DNA of 64,000 bases, taken from assembly GCA_946480915.1 (NCBI GenBank), contig CAMLLO010000012.1, forward strand, positions 62,001-126,000. Direction: 5' to 3'. Both the position numbers and the translations under genes were made by a program. The notes beneath the pieces are model-generated. The model was given only the letters and a program-made list of their open reading frames with translations. It ran no database searches and was not told where the DNA came from. Below, piece after piece: positions 19,883 through 29,018 of the stretch (position 1 is the first letter of the stretch; each line of letters begins with the position of its first letter). Source of the stretch: an uncultured Sphingobacteriaceae bacterium. GTDB taxonomy: Bacteria > Bacteroidota > Bacteroidia > Sphingobacteriales > Sphingobacteriaceae.

Positions 19883-20092
19883 GTATATCAATTAGCTAAG
19901 GGAGAAATATCCTGGCATATCAGGATAGCAATCTAATAAAAATTGAAGCTCTTTGCACCCTTCTGTTAACAAATACAAATTGTCGCTTTTGTCGTTATTT
20001 GTCGTCCCGCGAATGGCATACTTTCTTCCCATATGCTAAATGTAAAAGGCGTAGCGGAACGACCAATATAAAAAACCTTAAGTAGAAATTCT

Positions 20093-20632
20093 TCACCGTT
20101 TCACGCTAACACTATTGACAACTTCATTCAATGCTCTCTGCCCTCTAACAGAATCTGCCTGAGGAAAAACAACTAACCCTCTAAGTACATCATCCCCAGT
20201 TTGGGTGAGGAAGCTCTTATAGTACATTAAATTCCCATTTATGACGGAATGGTAATTCGAAATCACCAGTTCTAAGCCATTCTTTTGCTCAATGCTATAA
20301 CCATCATATTTCTCTGCATTTTGAGGTATATATTGATCATTGCGAGTTCGAACTTGATGATTAGATTCTACTTGCTTCTTTACATTATAGTCCGGATTTG
20401 GATTTTTATTCACTAGCAAACCTAACACAATAGAGTCCTTTAAATAAAAGTTGTAGTATGTGACATTCTTAAAATTTCCAGCGAAGGTCTTAACTAGTGA
20501 ATCAGCCTCTGTCTTCGAAAGCTGAGTGAACCCTTTGGGAATAGAAAATTTATAGGGTTTATAAACAGGTTTGCTAGTTCTACAAGATGCCAAAAGCATG
20601 ATTATAGATATACATATAATAGTTCTTTGCAT
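20093..20632 (-). CDS. Lipoprotein of unknown function
   Basis: 179 residues with a clear lipoprotein signal peptide (lipobox LLASC, Cys17). The rest is polar with KPYKFSIPKGFTQLS at the start of the mature part; nothing recognised. Likely anchored to a membrane facing the periplasm or the surface. Confidence 0.7.
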   Translation of the reverse strand: MQRTIICISIIMLLASCRTSKPVYKPYKFSIPKGFTQLSKTEADSLVKTFAGNFKNVTYYNFYLKDSIVLGLLVNKNPNPDYNVKKQVESNHQVRTRNDQYIPQNAEKYDGYSIEQKNGLELVISNYHSVINGNLMYYKSFLTQTGDDVLRGLVVFPQADSVRGQRALNEVVNSVSVKR

Positions 20633-20704
20633 AATACAAGTATTAACAGTCGCTATCTACAGAATTGCCGTTAGAGTTTAATTCCTTGGCAACAAACTCG
20701 CCCT

Positions 20705-20841
20705 TTCTGGTTTCAGTCTTCCGCAGGGCGACTGAAATCCCACCTCGAAAACCAGAACTCTGTCCGGCCATACCTCTACAAACCTTCATCTTCCTACATG
20801 TAAGTGTGAGCGGCTTTACTTCAAGGTTCAAGCTCCTGTCG
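20705..20841 (+). repeat. Dispersed repeat, copy B
   Basis: Second copy of the element at 19399-19537, same strand, with scattered substitutions and small indels along the whole length. It lies between the lipoprotein and PhyH genes. Confidence 0.75.
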
Positions 20842-20852
20842 CAGACGCGGAA

Positions 20853-21566
20853 TTAAACCACCGATTCATACTCCGCCCATTCCATCCCTTCAGGCAATCC
20901 CATCCTGCTAAACTCAATATGAATCACCCTTCTTCTGGCCTCATTTCTGGTTCTTCCAGATGCATGCAATAATAACGGCCTCATTATCATAATTCCACCT
21001 TTTTTCACCGGACAAGCTACTTCTTTTTCAATAGTTCGATCAACAGTTTCAGGTCTGTAGATTCCTTTTAAATGACTCCCACAAATAATTTTTAAAGCGC
21101 CATTATCTTCATTAGTATCATCCAGATGAATGCGAACCGTAAAATTATCTTCCAGAATAGTTAGGGGAGGCTGCACAGCAAACTGATTGTGTTTAACTGT
21201 CCAGGGGCCAAAACCATGGTGTTCTGTTTTCTTTTTCACAGAAATGGTGAGGTCTTGGTGGCAGGCCACAAACCAGTTCGATTGAGGAGGTTTATCAAAG
21301 TAGATAGACTTCACTACAAAATAAGAATCATCAAAAAGCTTATTAATGATTTCTTTAAGCCGGCTATTAAATACCAGTTCTTTAACGCCGGGTACCTCTT
21401 TCAGGAACTGGCGGATAGCAAATAAATCATTCGTTTTTCTGAAAAGAGGCTTAGAGTTATCTACGCTATTTATTCCGCTTATCAGCGCATTAATTTCATT
21501 TTCCGTATAGACGTTTTCAATTATAGTAAACCCGTAACTGGTAATTTCTTCTGCTTCTTTATTCAT
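20853..21566 (-). CDS. Phytanoyl-CoA dioxygenase (PhyH) family oxygenase
   Basis: 237 residues of the Fe(II)/2-oxoglutarate-dependent PhyH type: CHQD supplies the His-x-Asp pair, LLLHASGRTRNE the distal His, and RRRVIHIEF the Arg for 2-oxoglutarate. Begins with the typical EITSYGFTIIENVYTENEINAL. The family hydroxylates varied small molecules; the substrate cannot be told. Alone in its transcription unit, just after repeat copy B. Confidence 0.85.
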   Translation of the reverse strand: MNKEAEEITSYGFTIIENVYTENEINALISGINSVDNSKPLFRKTNDLFAIRQFLKEVPGVKELVFNSRLKEIINKLFDDSYFVVKSIYFDKPPQSNWFVACHQDLTISVKKKTEHHGFGPWTVKHNQFAVQPPLTILEDNFTVRIHLDDTNEDNGALKIICGSHLKGIYRPETVDRTIEKEVACPVKKGGIMIMRPLLLHASGRTRNEARRRVIHIEFSRMGLPEGMEWAEYESVV

Positions 21567-21788
21567 TGTATAGCCCTTGCTTAGTAAATATCTTATTTTT
21601 TAACTTCACCAAAGAAAAATTCAAAACATGAGTGAAATCGAGGAAAAGAAGGAATTGACGCAAAACAAGCCTTCCTTTACTCTCTGAACAAACTGATCAA
21701 CTTGCTGGTATAAGTCCTGACCCTACGACAAACTCTAATTGTCACTTCCAAATTCGTCTCTTGTGTATCCTTGATGGGGGCCTTGCAG

Positions 21789-21830
21789 GGGACAGGTTCG
21801 GGACAGGTTCGAGACAGGTTCGGGACAGCC
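21789..21830 (+). repeat. 11-bp tandem repeat array 1
   Basis: About 3.8 units of GGGACAGGTTC (third unit GAGACAGGTTC). Confidence 0.85.
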
Positions 21831-22499
21831 AGCCAAAATTCCGAACATGTCTCGAACAAGGTACACTAAGTGTAGGGCGCAGATACGGAACAGGCATTTT
21901 AAATACTCTTAAAGGCAAGTTTTTTTATCAGGTGAACAATTGTCTCCTAAAAACAGATTTGTAATGGGGGGTTAAAGATGTTTTTCCTGCTGAGCTCAAA
22001 AAAGAAGCTTGTTCGGGAGCTCTTCGGGAAATTCATAGAAAAACTAAAAAGATTTTTGCTTAGTGTACCTGGTAAAGAGCATGGAAACGGAGAGAATTAG
22101 CTGTTGTACAAAGACAGGTATTGATGTAATTGCTAGCGTTAACTTAATTGTATTGGTTGCGTTGTTTTGTACGGCACTGATACTGAGCAAGATAAGCATG
22201 GCGCCGGCATGGCGCTTTATGATTGCCGATCAGGCAATGACATGGCGGGGTGGAGGACGATTTGTAGTTAGAACGATGATACTCGTACAATTACTCGCCA
22301 CCGTTCCATAAGCAGAAAAATAAAAACCCACACCCGCCACTTTTACCGCCGAGCGCACCCTCTCTTTAGAGAGGAGTTTGGATGCTTAGCAGGCGTGTTA
22401 GAAAGCAAAAATGCTGTTTGGAACCAATCATTGTAAGCGCAGCAGCCCAACATAAACAAAACCCTGACTTACGAGACAATTACTGAGACACTGCTGTAT

Positions 22500-22554
22500 A
22501 GATACTGTACAGGTACTATACAGATACTGTACACATACTGTACTAACAGTGTAC
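22500..22554 (+). repeat. 11-bp tandem repeat array 2
   Basis: Five units close to AGATACTGTAC (AGGTACTATAC, ACATACTGTAC, TAACAGTGTAC are the variants). Same 11-base period as array 1, and a related core when the units are rotated (GnACAGnTnCn). Confidence 0.85.
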
Positions 22555-22653
22555 TAAAACTAAATTTGCCAGAATCTCTGTCCGGCCACATTTCTAGAAA
22601 GCTCTGTCGGAGCTCCTTCTGGTTTCGCACTCGCAGTACTCATAAGTCTTACC

Positions 22654-22694
22654 CTGCATTAAGATTCGCGCCTGCGCGAGAATGACGGGACTGG
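22654..22694 (+). repeat. 41-bp interspersed repeat, copy 1
   Basis: Matches 23043-23083 at 38 of 41 bases; the centre is the self-complementary CGCCTGCGCG region followed by AGAATGACGGG. Confidence 0.8.
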
Positions 22695-23042
22695 TTATTT
22701 CTTTTGAGTATAACGCATCCAGCAACAGAACAATAACTTCAACCCTTAACCTACGAAGAATTGTGCCATCCCGACCGTGCCGGAGAGAGATTGGCCAGCA
22801 GCAAGCTTTGTGTGCAGGAAAAGGGCATCGGCTGTTTATCGAAGCAAAGGCCTAAGCGCAGGCGTAAACAGGCGCAGTCCTGAGCGCTGCTGGCAAATCT
22901 GTGCTGGGATCTGTGCAGAAAGGCACCTCGGGAGGGCACAAGAGTTTTGGTACTTTTGCGGCCAAAAGGACTAGGCCTCTGCGCCGATGAGCAGAAGAAA
23001 ACAAAGTCGTCTGGTTGAGATTACCCCCTTTTTTAATTTGCT

Positions 23043-23083
23043 CTGCATTAGGATTCCCGCCTGCGCGAGAATGACGGGGCTGG
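23043..23083 (+). repeat. 41-bp interspersed repeat, copy 2
   Basis: Second copy of the unit at 22654-22694, same orientation. Confidence 0.8.
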
Positions 23084-23149
23084 AACCACCCCGATCCAAC
23101 CCCGACCTACGAAGCCCTGCCTTCCCTATAGCCCCATCTTAAAACATAA

Positions 23150-23160
23150 CCCCCCCCCCC
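23150..23160 (+). repeat. C11 homopolymer upstream of the YagE-type gene
   Basis: Eleven C in a row, 83 bases before the start of the gene at 23244. Such tracts are prone to length changes. Confidence 0.8.
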
Positions 23161-23243
23161 ATTATCACATTACAATACTGCCCAAAACAAAACCCTGATT
23201 AAACTATTTTACCAATAAGCGAGCTTTTCATCAGGACTAAAAA

Positions 23244-24026
23244 ATGGCCACCCAGAAAGTTTTATCCTACCAGATTGCTGATAGTATTGACGTTAAGCAA
23301 TTTAAATCGGTCTTCAAGGGTGAGTTATATTACAGCGATTCTGACGAGTTATTTTATAAAACCGCCACCGGCGAATACATCTATGTATTTAAATATGGAG
23401 TCGTTTGCTTTTTAAACTGCGATCCGATTCAAATCTCTTCCTTTCTGCGACTCATTGCCCCTTTTTGTAAAAATCTCTTCGAAGAAAACATGACCGAAGA
23501 GTATGAGATAGAAACCAATGCCGGTGAGAATAAGATTGGCTACAACGTAATATCCATAAAAGCCTCAGATATTCAGGTTATCCGGCTCATTATGCTCAAT
23601 GTTGCGCAATCCGTAGCGCTCGATTATTACTACTCGCAAACCAGCAAACTATTAGAAGAGACAAACTATCATACCCAAATTCTGGAGAATAGGGGCCGGT
23701 TAAATATCTCAGGAAAGAACCTGAAAAAGTATATCGGAAAAACACTTTTGCTTAAGAACCGCATATCCGAGAACCTCTATATTTTTGATTCACCCCCCGA
23801 AACCTGGGACGATGAGAACCTCAATAAAATCGACCTGGGAATGAAACGAACATTCGACCTCCAGGAGCGCTTTCGCAACATCCACGAAGGTTTGAATATC
23901 GTAAAAGACAACCTCGAACTTTTTCGTACCCTGCTCCAATACCGGCACAGCACCATGCTCGAGTGGATCATAATCATCCTGATATTAATTGAAGTGCTGA
24001 ACGTATTTATAGAAAAGCTGTTTTAA
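23244..24026 (+). CDS. RMD1/YagE (DUF155) family protein
   Basis: 260 residues. YIYVFKYGVVCFLNC early, NVAQSVALDYYYSQTSKLLEE in the middle, and ILENRGRLNISGKNLKKYIGKTLLLKNRISENLYIFDSPPETWDD are the hallmarks of the RMD1/YagE family; one membrane helix at the C-terminus (about 240-258). Relatives in yeast act in mitochondria; the bacterial role is unknown. Monocistronic. A C11 tract lies upstream. Confidence 0.85.
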   Translation: MATQKVLSYQIADSIDVKQFKSVFKGELYYSDSDELFYKTATGEYIYVFKYGVVCFLNCDPIQISSFLRLIAPFCKNLFEENMTEEYEIETNAGENKIGYNVISIKASDIQVIRLIMLNVAQSVALDYYYSQTSKLLEETNYHTQILENRGRLNISGKNLKKYIGKTLLLKNRISENLYIFDSPPETWDDENLNKIDLGMKRTFDLQERFRNIHEGLNIVKDNLELFRTLLQYRHSTMLEWIIIILILIEVLNVFIEKLF

Positions 24027-24153
24027 TAAATGCACCCTGCCTTATATTAACAAAAGACAATGTCTCTGCGCCAATGAACAGCAGAAAAATTATCTCCGCA
24101 AACAATCCTGTCAAAAACGCAATCCATTCAATAAAAAAACCTATTATTAAATC

Positions 24154-24606
24154 ATGAAAAATATATTCGACCCCACTGTTACAGATGAAATCATAACCCG
24201 CATAAATCAGCTAAAGCCAGATTCACAGCCCTTATGGGGGAAAATGAGTGTAGCACAGATGCTGGCACATTGCAATGTTACCTACGAAACCGTATATGAA
24301 GACAAACATAAAAAGCCCAATCCCTTGATGAAGCTTATTCTTAAGACCTTTGTGAAAAAGATCGTTGTTAGCGACACCCCTTATAAGCGGAATAACCCAA
24401 CTGCTCCACATTATATCATAAGTGATTCAAAGGATTTTGAGATCGAAAAAAAGCGTTTAATAGACTATATCATTAAAACTCAGCAACTGGGTGAGAGTTA
24501 TTTTGATAAAAAAGAATCACATTCTTTTGGACTGTTATCTGTTAAAGAATGGAACACTATGTTTTATAAACATCTTGATCACCATTTAAATCAATTCGGA
24601 GTATAG
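24154..24606 (+). CDS. DUF1569 (DinB-superfamily) protein
   Basis: 150 residues. Starts IFDPTVTDEIITRINQLKPDSQPLWGKMSVAQMLAHC, with His39 and the late histidines in KHLDHHLNQFG placed as the metal ligands of DinB-like four-helix bundles. Function unknown. The glpD gene follows after 41 bases. Confidence 0.8.
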   Translation: MKNIFDPTVTDEIITRINQLKPDSQPLWGKMSVAQMLAHCNVTYETVYEDKHKKPNPLMKLILKTFVKKIVVSDTPYKRNNPTAPHYIISDSKDFEIEKKRLIDYIIKTQQLGESYFDKKESHSFGLLSVKEWNTMFYKHLDHHLNQFGV

Positions 24607-24647
24607 AACCGCACACACTAGGCTGTGTGAAGCAATCCGGATTGTGC

Positions 24648-26279
24648 ATGACTACTGAAGCCGATAGTATGGGAGATACTCGAGAAGGATATTTTAACCG
24701 CGACCTGTTTGTAAAAAGCCTGGATAATAGCAGCTGGGATATTATTGTTATTGGAGGCGGAGCTACAGGATTAGGAACCGCCCTGGATGCGTCCCTGAGA
24801 GGATTTAAGACCTTACTTCTTGAGCAGTCTGATTTTGCGAAAGGAACCTCAAGCCGGAGTACCAAATTGGTTCATGGAGGTGTTCGATATCTCGCGCAGG
24901 GTAATATTGCTTTAGTTCTTGAATCTCTTCAGGAAAGGGGTGTATTGTTGAAAAATGCTCCGCATATCGTTAAAAAGCAACCATTCATAATTCCTTGTTA
25001 TACCTGGTTCTCTAAATTAAAATACCTGATTGGCTTGAAACTGTACGATTGGCTGTCAGGTAAATATAGTATTGGCAGATCAAAACTTTTAAGGAAAGAG
25101 CAGCTGATGCAGGATATGCCTATGATTAAATCCGAAGGATTGAAAGGTGGGATAGAATATTGGGATGGCCAGTTTGATGATGCAAGACTGGCGATTAATA
25201 TCGCCCAAACCTGTGCGGAAAAGGGGGGTACATTGCTGAATTATTTTAAAGTAACGGGCTTGTTGAAGGACGGCAACGGGAAAATAGACGGCGTAAAGGC
25301 ATTCGATCTTGAGAATAAAAACGAATATCACTTAAAGGCTAAAGTAATAGTTAACGCTACCGGAGTTTTTGTAGATGATATCTTACGCATGGACAATGCT
25401 TCAAAAAAGCCAATCGTTCGCCCAAGTCAGGGTGTGCATCTGGTATTAGCCCCGACTTTCCTCGAAAGCAATAAAGCCCTGCTTATTCCCGAAACCGCCG
25501 ATGGTCGTGTACTCTTTGCTGTGCCCTGGTATAATTATGTAGTGCTTGGAACAACAGATACACCTTTAAATAAGCCAAGCCTTGAGCCGGTTGCACGGGA
25601 CGACGAAATTGAATTTATTCTGGAAACAGCGGGTCAGTATTTAACTCGTCAGCCTTCAGAAAAAGACGTATTGTCGGTCTATGCTGGATTAAGACCTTTA
25701 GCAGCTCCGGATAAAGAAACCAATATCACAAAGGACATCTTAAGAAGTCACAAGCTGATTGTCGCTGATTCGGGCCTGATTACCATAACCGGGGGCAAAT
25801 GGACAACCTACCGGAAAATGGCTGAGGATACAGTGAACAAGGCGATAAAAGTTGGGAAGCTTGCAATGGTCCCCTGCTCATCAAAAAGCATGCGTATTCA
25901 TGGATTTACAAAAAATGTTTCTTTCAGTCATTTATCAGTTTATGGCTCAGACGAACCGGAGATCCGAAACCTTGTTGAAGAGAAGCCGTATCTGGGAGAA
26001 AAAATAATCGAGGGACATCCTTATATAAAAGCGGAAATAGTTTGGGCAGTAAGAAATGAAATGGCTCGGACCGTAGAAGATGTATTGGCTCGCAGACTAA
26101 GAGTATTATTTCTGGATGCCGATACGGCGATAAAGATGTCGCCGCTGGTTGCCCGTCTTATGGCAGATGAACTAGGCTTTAGTACAGAATGGATTGAAGG
26201 TCAGTTGGTGTCTTTTAGAGAACTGGCGGAACAGTATTTTGTGAAACCTATTTCGCTGGAAAATGATTTTATAAGTTAA
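24648..26279 (+). CDS. glpD: Glycerol-3-phosphate dehydrogenase (FAD-dependent)
   Basis: 543 residues from the ATG at 24648; the ATG at 24669 is also possible. FAD-binding Rossmann motif IIVIGGGATGLGTALDAS, then LLEQSDFAKGTSSRSTKLVHGGVRYLAQG, the GlpD signature. The C-terminal GlpD_C region has EMARTVEDVLARRLR. It oxidises glycerol-3-phosphate to dihydroxyacetone phosphate at the membrane, feeding electrons to quinone. Ends at a strong terminator. Confidence 0.95.
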   Translation: MTTEADSMGDTREGYFNRDLFVKSLDNSSWDIIVIGGGATGLGTALDASLRGFKTLLLEQSDFAKGTSSRSTKLVHGGVRYLAQGNIALVLESLQERGVLLKNAPHIVKKQPFIIPCYTWFSKLKYLIGLKLYDWLSGKYSIGRSKLLRKEQLMQDMPMIKSEGLKGGIEYWDGQFDDARLAINIAQTCAEKGGTLLNYFKVTGLLKDGNGKIDGVKAFDLENKNEYHLKAKVIVNATGVFVDDILRMDNASKKPIVRPSQGVHLVLAPTFLESNKALLIPETADGRVLFAVPWYNYVVLGTTDTPLNKPSLEPVARDDEIEFILETAGQYLTRQPSEKDVLSVYAGLRPLAAPDKETNITKDILRSHKLIVADSGLITITGGKWTTYRKMAEDTVNKAIKVGKLAMVPCSSKSMRIHGFTKNVSFSHLSVYGSDEPEIRNLVEEKPYLGEKIIEGHPYIKAEIVWAVRNEMARTVEDVLARRLRVLFLDADTAIKMSPLVARLMADELGFSTEWIEGQLVSFRELAEQYFVKPISLENDFIS

Positions 26280-26314
26280 AACGCAGACAGCGCTCCAGGT
26301 GCTGTCTGCGTTTT
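26278..26314 (+). terminator. Terminator after glpD
   Basis: ACGCAGACAGC pairs perfectly with GCTGTCTGCGT, flanked by A and T runs, directly after the glpD stop. It may serve the convergent gene as well. Confidence 0.85.
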
Positions 26315-26336
26315 AGCGATACAGATATATCGGGCA

Positions 26337-26789
26337 TTAAGCAAGTTGATGCTGTTTTTCGGAAAGCTCCTTCACCTTTTCCAATGCTTTAGGCCAGGTA
26401 TCATCAAAATAATCCTTGTACTCTTCAGAAATATCCATGTCAATAAGCAATTCTGTATTTCCATTGGAAGGCCTCAGCGTGTAGTTTTCCAATGCACCTG
26501 CCCATTTTTTAACTTCTTCGCTATCCATATCCTCAAGGCCATCTTTATAAAATCCCAAATGCCTGATAGACATATATTCATTGGGGATATTTTTTGCAAT
26601 CATTGAAACCATACCTTGGCCTTTGCCATCCAGAAACAGCGCTTTACTTCCTTCTTTCCAATCTGTTTTTACACTTGATCCCTCGGCGAAAGGCGCTGTC
26701 CATAAAGAATAAGTTGCTTCTCCGAAAAGAGTGTTCCAAATTTCCTCCGGCGATGCATGAATCGTAATCTTGAATGTTTGCTTTTCCAT
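26337..26789 (-). CDS. SRPBCC/AHSA1-like protein
   Basis: 150 residues. FKITIHASPEEIWNTLFGEATYSLWTAPFAEGSSVKTDWKEGS is the typical start of the START-like AHSA1 family (lipid- or ligand-binding helix-grip fold). Role unknown. Follows the VOC-family gene on the same strand with a 34-base gap, so the two probably share a transcript. Confidence 0.8.
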   Translation of the reverse strand: MEKQTFKITIHASPEEIWNTLFGEATYSLWTAPFAEGSSVKTDWKEGSKALFLDGKGQGMVSMIAKNIPNEYMSIRHLGFYKDGLEDMDSEEVKKWAGALENYTLRPSNGNTELLIDMDISEEYKDYFDDTWPKALEKVKELSEKQHQLA

Positions 26790-26823
26790 GATAGTAGAGT
26801 TGTTTTGAGTTTAAGCCTAAATC

Positions 26824-27297
26824 TTACTTGCTGAATTCTAAAGCATCCTGCTCATAAGCCTGTTTTAATAAAGCGATATCTATTTTATCCATTTTCAGCA
26901 TAGCTTGCATAACACGATCAGCTTTCGCGCGATCCTTATCCTGCAACATCTCTCCTAAAATTCGAGGTATAATTTGCCAGGATAATCCAAATTTATCTTT
27001 TAGCCATCCGCATCTGCTTTTTTCTCCGCCCGCCGAAAGCTTCTCCCAAAGTTCATCAACTTCTTCCTGCGTTTCGCAATTTACAAACAATGAAATGGCT
27101 TCGGTAAGCTTGAAATGCGGGCCGCCGTTAAAGGCTATCAACTCTTGTCCATTAATCTTTAACGTTACTCCCATTACAGATTCTCCCGGACCTGGCATTG
27201 TGCCTAGTATCTCTGAATCTTTAAAAATAGACGTGTAAAATTTTGAAGCTTCTTCAGCCTGGCTGTCGAACCATAAAAACGGAGTTATCTTTTGCAT
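26824..27297 (-). CDS. VOC-family protein (PhnB/glyoxalase-like)
   Basis: 157 residues from the ATG at 27297 ([25 protein letters not shown]); a longer frame upstream is not family-like. [35 protein letters not shown] and [16 protein letters not shown] are the PhnB-like 3-demethylubiquinone-methyltransferase-type VOC signature. Enzymatic role unknown. Paired with the SRPBCC gene. Confidence 0.88.
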   Translation of the reverse strand: MQKITPFLWFDSQAEEASKFYTSIFKDSEILGTMPGPGESVMGVTLKINGQELIAFNGGPHFKLTEAISLFVNCETQEEVDELWEKLSAGGEKSRCGWLKDKFGLSWQIIPRILGEMLQDKDRAKADRVMQAMLKMDKIDIALLKQAYEQDALEFSK

Positions 27298-27462
27298 AAT
27301 GATTTGATTTTTAATGTCTATAACAAAGATCAGATTCTTTTGTAGCGACAGGGAGGGGTGTTCGCGACAAATATGGGAGTAGATTGCGCAGAGTTTTACA
27401 TCATCAGGCACGCTTAATCTTCTCACCTAAAAAAACTAACTTAGTAAAAATCCTTAGCTGAA

Positions 27463-28233
27463 ATGCGACACTCAACAGATCTTCGCCTTGCCGTTTTAAT
27501 TGATGCCGATAATGTTCCTTATTCGAATATTAAAGGCATCCTGGAAGAGATCGCCAAATATGGCAATCCTACAACCAAAAGAATTTATGCAGATTGGACC
27601 AAGCCTACGGTTTCCGGCTGGAAGTCGGTGCTGCTTGAACATGCAATTACCCCAATTCAGCAATACAGCTACTCGACCGGCAAAAACGCCACGGATTCTG
27701 CCATGATTATCGATGCGATGGATATATTGTATTCGGGCAAAGTGGATGGATTTTGTATTATTTCCAGCGATAGCGATTTCACCCGTCTTGCCACCCGCCT
27801 TCGAGAAGCAGGAATGACCGTTATCGGTATAGGGCAAAAGAAAACACTGAATCCCTTTATTGTGGCCTGCGACAGGTTTATTTATATTGAAATTTTGGGT
27901 GGGGAAAAAGAAAAAGAGACGGAGGAGGGTAAGCCAGACGGGCAGCTTGCGAAAAAAAGCACCCGCCACAAAGCACCTGTCAGAGAGCCGAACTTAGATA
28001 AAATAACAATGCGACTTATTTCGAGCACCATAAATGATGTGGCCGATGAAAGCGGCTGGGCTTATCTGGCAGATGTGGGAAGTCTCATAATGAAAAAACA
28101 GCCAGATTTCGATCCGCGTAATTTCGGATTTATGAAACTTACGCCCTTGATGCGTTCAATTTCGACTATCGAAGTTGATGAGAGAGAAACCGGGAATAAA
28201 GGCATTAAACATATCTATATAAAGAATAAATAA
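27463..28233 (+). CDS. NYN-domain (LabA/DUF88) RNase-like protein with C-terminal OST-HTH/LOTUS domain
   Basis: 256 residues. The N-terminal PIN-like NYN domain has LIDADNVP, an Asp in ATDSAMIIDAMD and SSDSDFTRLATRLRE, which supply the acidic metal-binding residues of NYN nucleases. After a charged linker (about 145-175) the last 80 residues (ITMRLISSTINDVADESGWAYLADVGSLI) match the OST-HTH/LOTUS fold, an RNA-binding winged helix. Likely an RNA-processing or RNA-decay enzyme in the cytoplasm. Confidence 0.88.
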   Translation: MRHSTDLRLAVLIDADNVPYSNIKGILEEIAKYGNPTTKRIYADWTKPTVSGWKSVLLEHAITPIQQYSYSTGKNATDSAMIIDAMDILYSGKVDGFCIISSDSDFTRLATRLREAGMTVIGIGQKKTLNPFIVACDRFIYIEILGGEKEKETEEGKPDGQLAKKSTRHKAPVREPNLDKITMRLISSTINDVADESGWAYLADVGSLIMKKQPDFDPRNFGFMKLTPLMRSISTIEVDERETGNKGIKHIYIKNK

Positions 28234-28318
28234 CATCATAATTATGATCAATTCTCTATAGTCTTTTCACGTTTTTTGTGTCGTAAAATGCCCCTTTAAT
28301 TGTCGTTTTTGCACACTA

Positions 28319-28347
28319 TTTGGCACCTGCATATAGCCATATCTTTG
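28319..28347 (+). promoter_or_regulatory. Promoter of the SRPBCC gene
   Basis: TTTG (28319-28322), 17 bases, then TATCTTTG (28340-28347), a near-consensus Bacteroidota promoter 25 bases upstream of the next start codon. Confidence 0.65.
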
Positions 28348-28372
28348 TTATACAATTAAAAGAAAAACCAAT

Positions 28373-28792
28373 ATGGAAACTAAAACACAAATCACCGTAG
28401 AGAACACTATTAAAGCTCCTGTATCAAAAGTTTGGGAATTTTGGAACGCGCCTGAGCATATAACACAGTGGTGCCAGGCATCCAGCGACTGGCATGCGCC
28501 CTATGCCGAAAATGATCTCCATGTCGGTGGCAAGCTTAAAACCACGATGGCTGCCCGAGATGGAAGCATGAGTTTTGATTTTGAAGGTGTTTACACCAAT
28601 ATAGAAGATCAGAAATTAATTGAATACACCATTGCTGATGGAAGAAATGTAAAAGTGCTCTTTTCGGATAATGGCAGAGAAACTAAAATCGTAGAAACCT
28701 TTGAGGCCGAAGATACTAATCCCGAAGAAATGCAAAGAAGCGGCTGGCAGGCAATATTAGATAGCTTTAAAAAATACGTGGAGGAAAATTAA
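28373..28792 (+). CDS. SRPBCC/AHSA1-like polyketide-cyclase-type protein
   Basis: 139 residues. ITVENTIKAPVSKVWEFWNAPEHITQWCQASSDWHAP, then GGKLKTTMAARDGSMSFDFEGVYTNIE, as in AHSA1-type SRPBCC proteins. Ends with the usual QRSGWQAILDSFKKYVE helix. Ligand unknown. A strong promoter precedes it. Confidence 0.85.
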   Translation: METKTQITVENTIKAPVSKVWEFWNAPEHITQWCQASSDWHAPYAENDLHVGGKLKTTMAARDGSMSFDFEGVYTNIEDQKLIEYTIADGRNVKVLFSDNGRETKIVETFEAEDTNPEEMQRSGWQAILDSFKKYVEEN

Positions 28793-28855
28793 GGCCTGGT
28801 TAAACCGAAAGCCTATCACCTTCGTCCTTAACATCCTTTTATAACGAGTTATAAC

Positions 28856-28880
28856 GAGCTCCCTGATATCCGGGGAGCTC
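28856..28880 (+). terminator. Hairpin after the SRPBCC gene
   Basis: GAGCTCCC and GGGGAGCTC form a strong stem, but no T-run follows, so terminator function is uncertain. Confidence 0.35.
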
Positions 28881-28991
28881 CTATGCTTTCGTCATCCAGC
28901 AATCTACTTACCCAGATAAAACTCTTTTCAAAATCAAAGTAATCCGGGAGTTAGTTTAGAAGGCTATACCAAGGCAATTAAGCTATAACTG

Positions 28992-28999
28992 TATATTTG
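28992..28999 (+). promoter_or_regulatory. Candidate promoter -7 element
   Basis: TATATTTG, 20 bases upstream of the ATG at 29019; supports the small gene that follows. Confidence 0.45.
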
Positions 29000-29018
29000 C
29001 CATTATAACACCCCTCAA

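Larger units (their letters stand above)
21567..23243. other. Gene-poor 1.7 kb stretch rich in short repeats
   Basis: No convincing gene. The short open frames here have low-complexity or repeat-derived translations. It holds two arrays of 11-bp units (21789-21830, 22500-22554), two copies of a 41-bp repeat (22654-22694, 23043-23083), a fragment of the dispersed repeat near 22577, a GC-richer patch (about 22760-22980) ending in a CTTTTGCGGCCAAAAG hairpin at 22953-22968, and a run of 11 C at 23150-23160. Confidence 0.7.

Noticed and set aside
20665..20856. 63-residue frame across repeat copy B
   Set aside because: Copy A of the repeat does not keep the frame open, so it is not a conserved protein.
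22063..22311. 82-residue plus-strand frame in the gene-poor stretch
   Set aside because: No family pattern, no promoter or RBS, lies in repeat-rich DNA; probably chance.
22500..22554. Possible CRISPR array
   Set aside because: Units are 11 bp and contiguous, with no spacers and no cas genes nearby.
22751..22974. Overlapping short frames on both strands
   Set aside because: Cys/Arg/Ser-rich translations typical of noncoding GC-richer repeats, and the region ends in a hairpin.
24627..24647. Earlier GTG start for glpD
   Set aside because: Adds seven residues without family support; the ATG at 24648 is a better start.
27496..27969. 157-residue frame antisense to the NYN-LOTUS gene
   Set aside because: Antisense to a gene with conserved catalytic motifs; translation is low quality.
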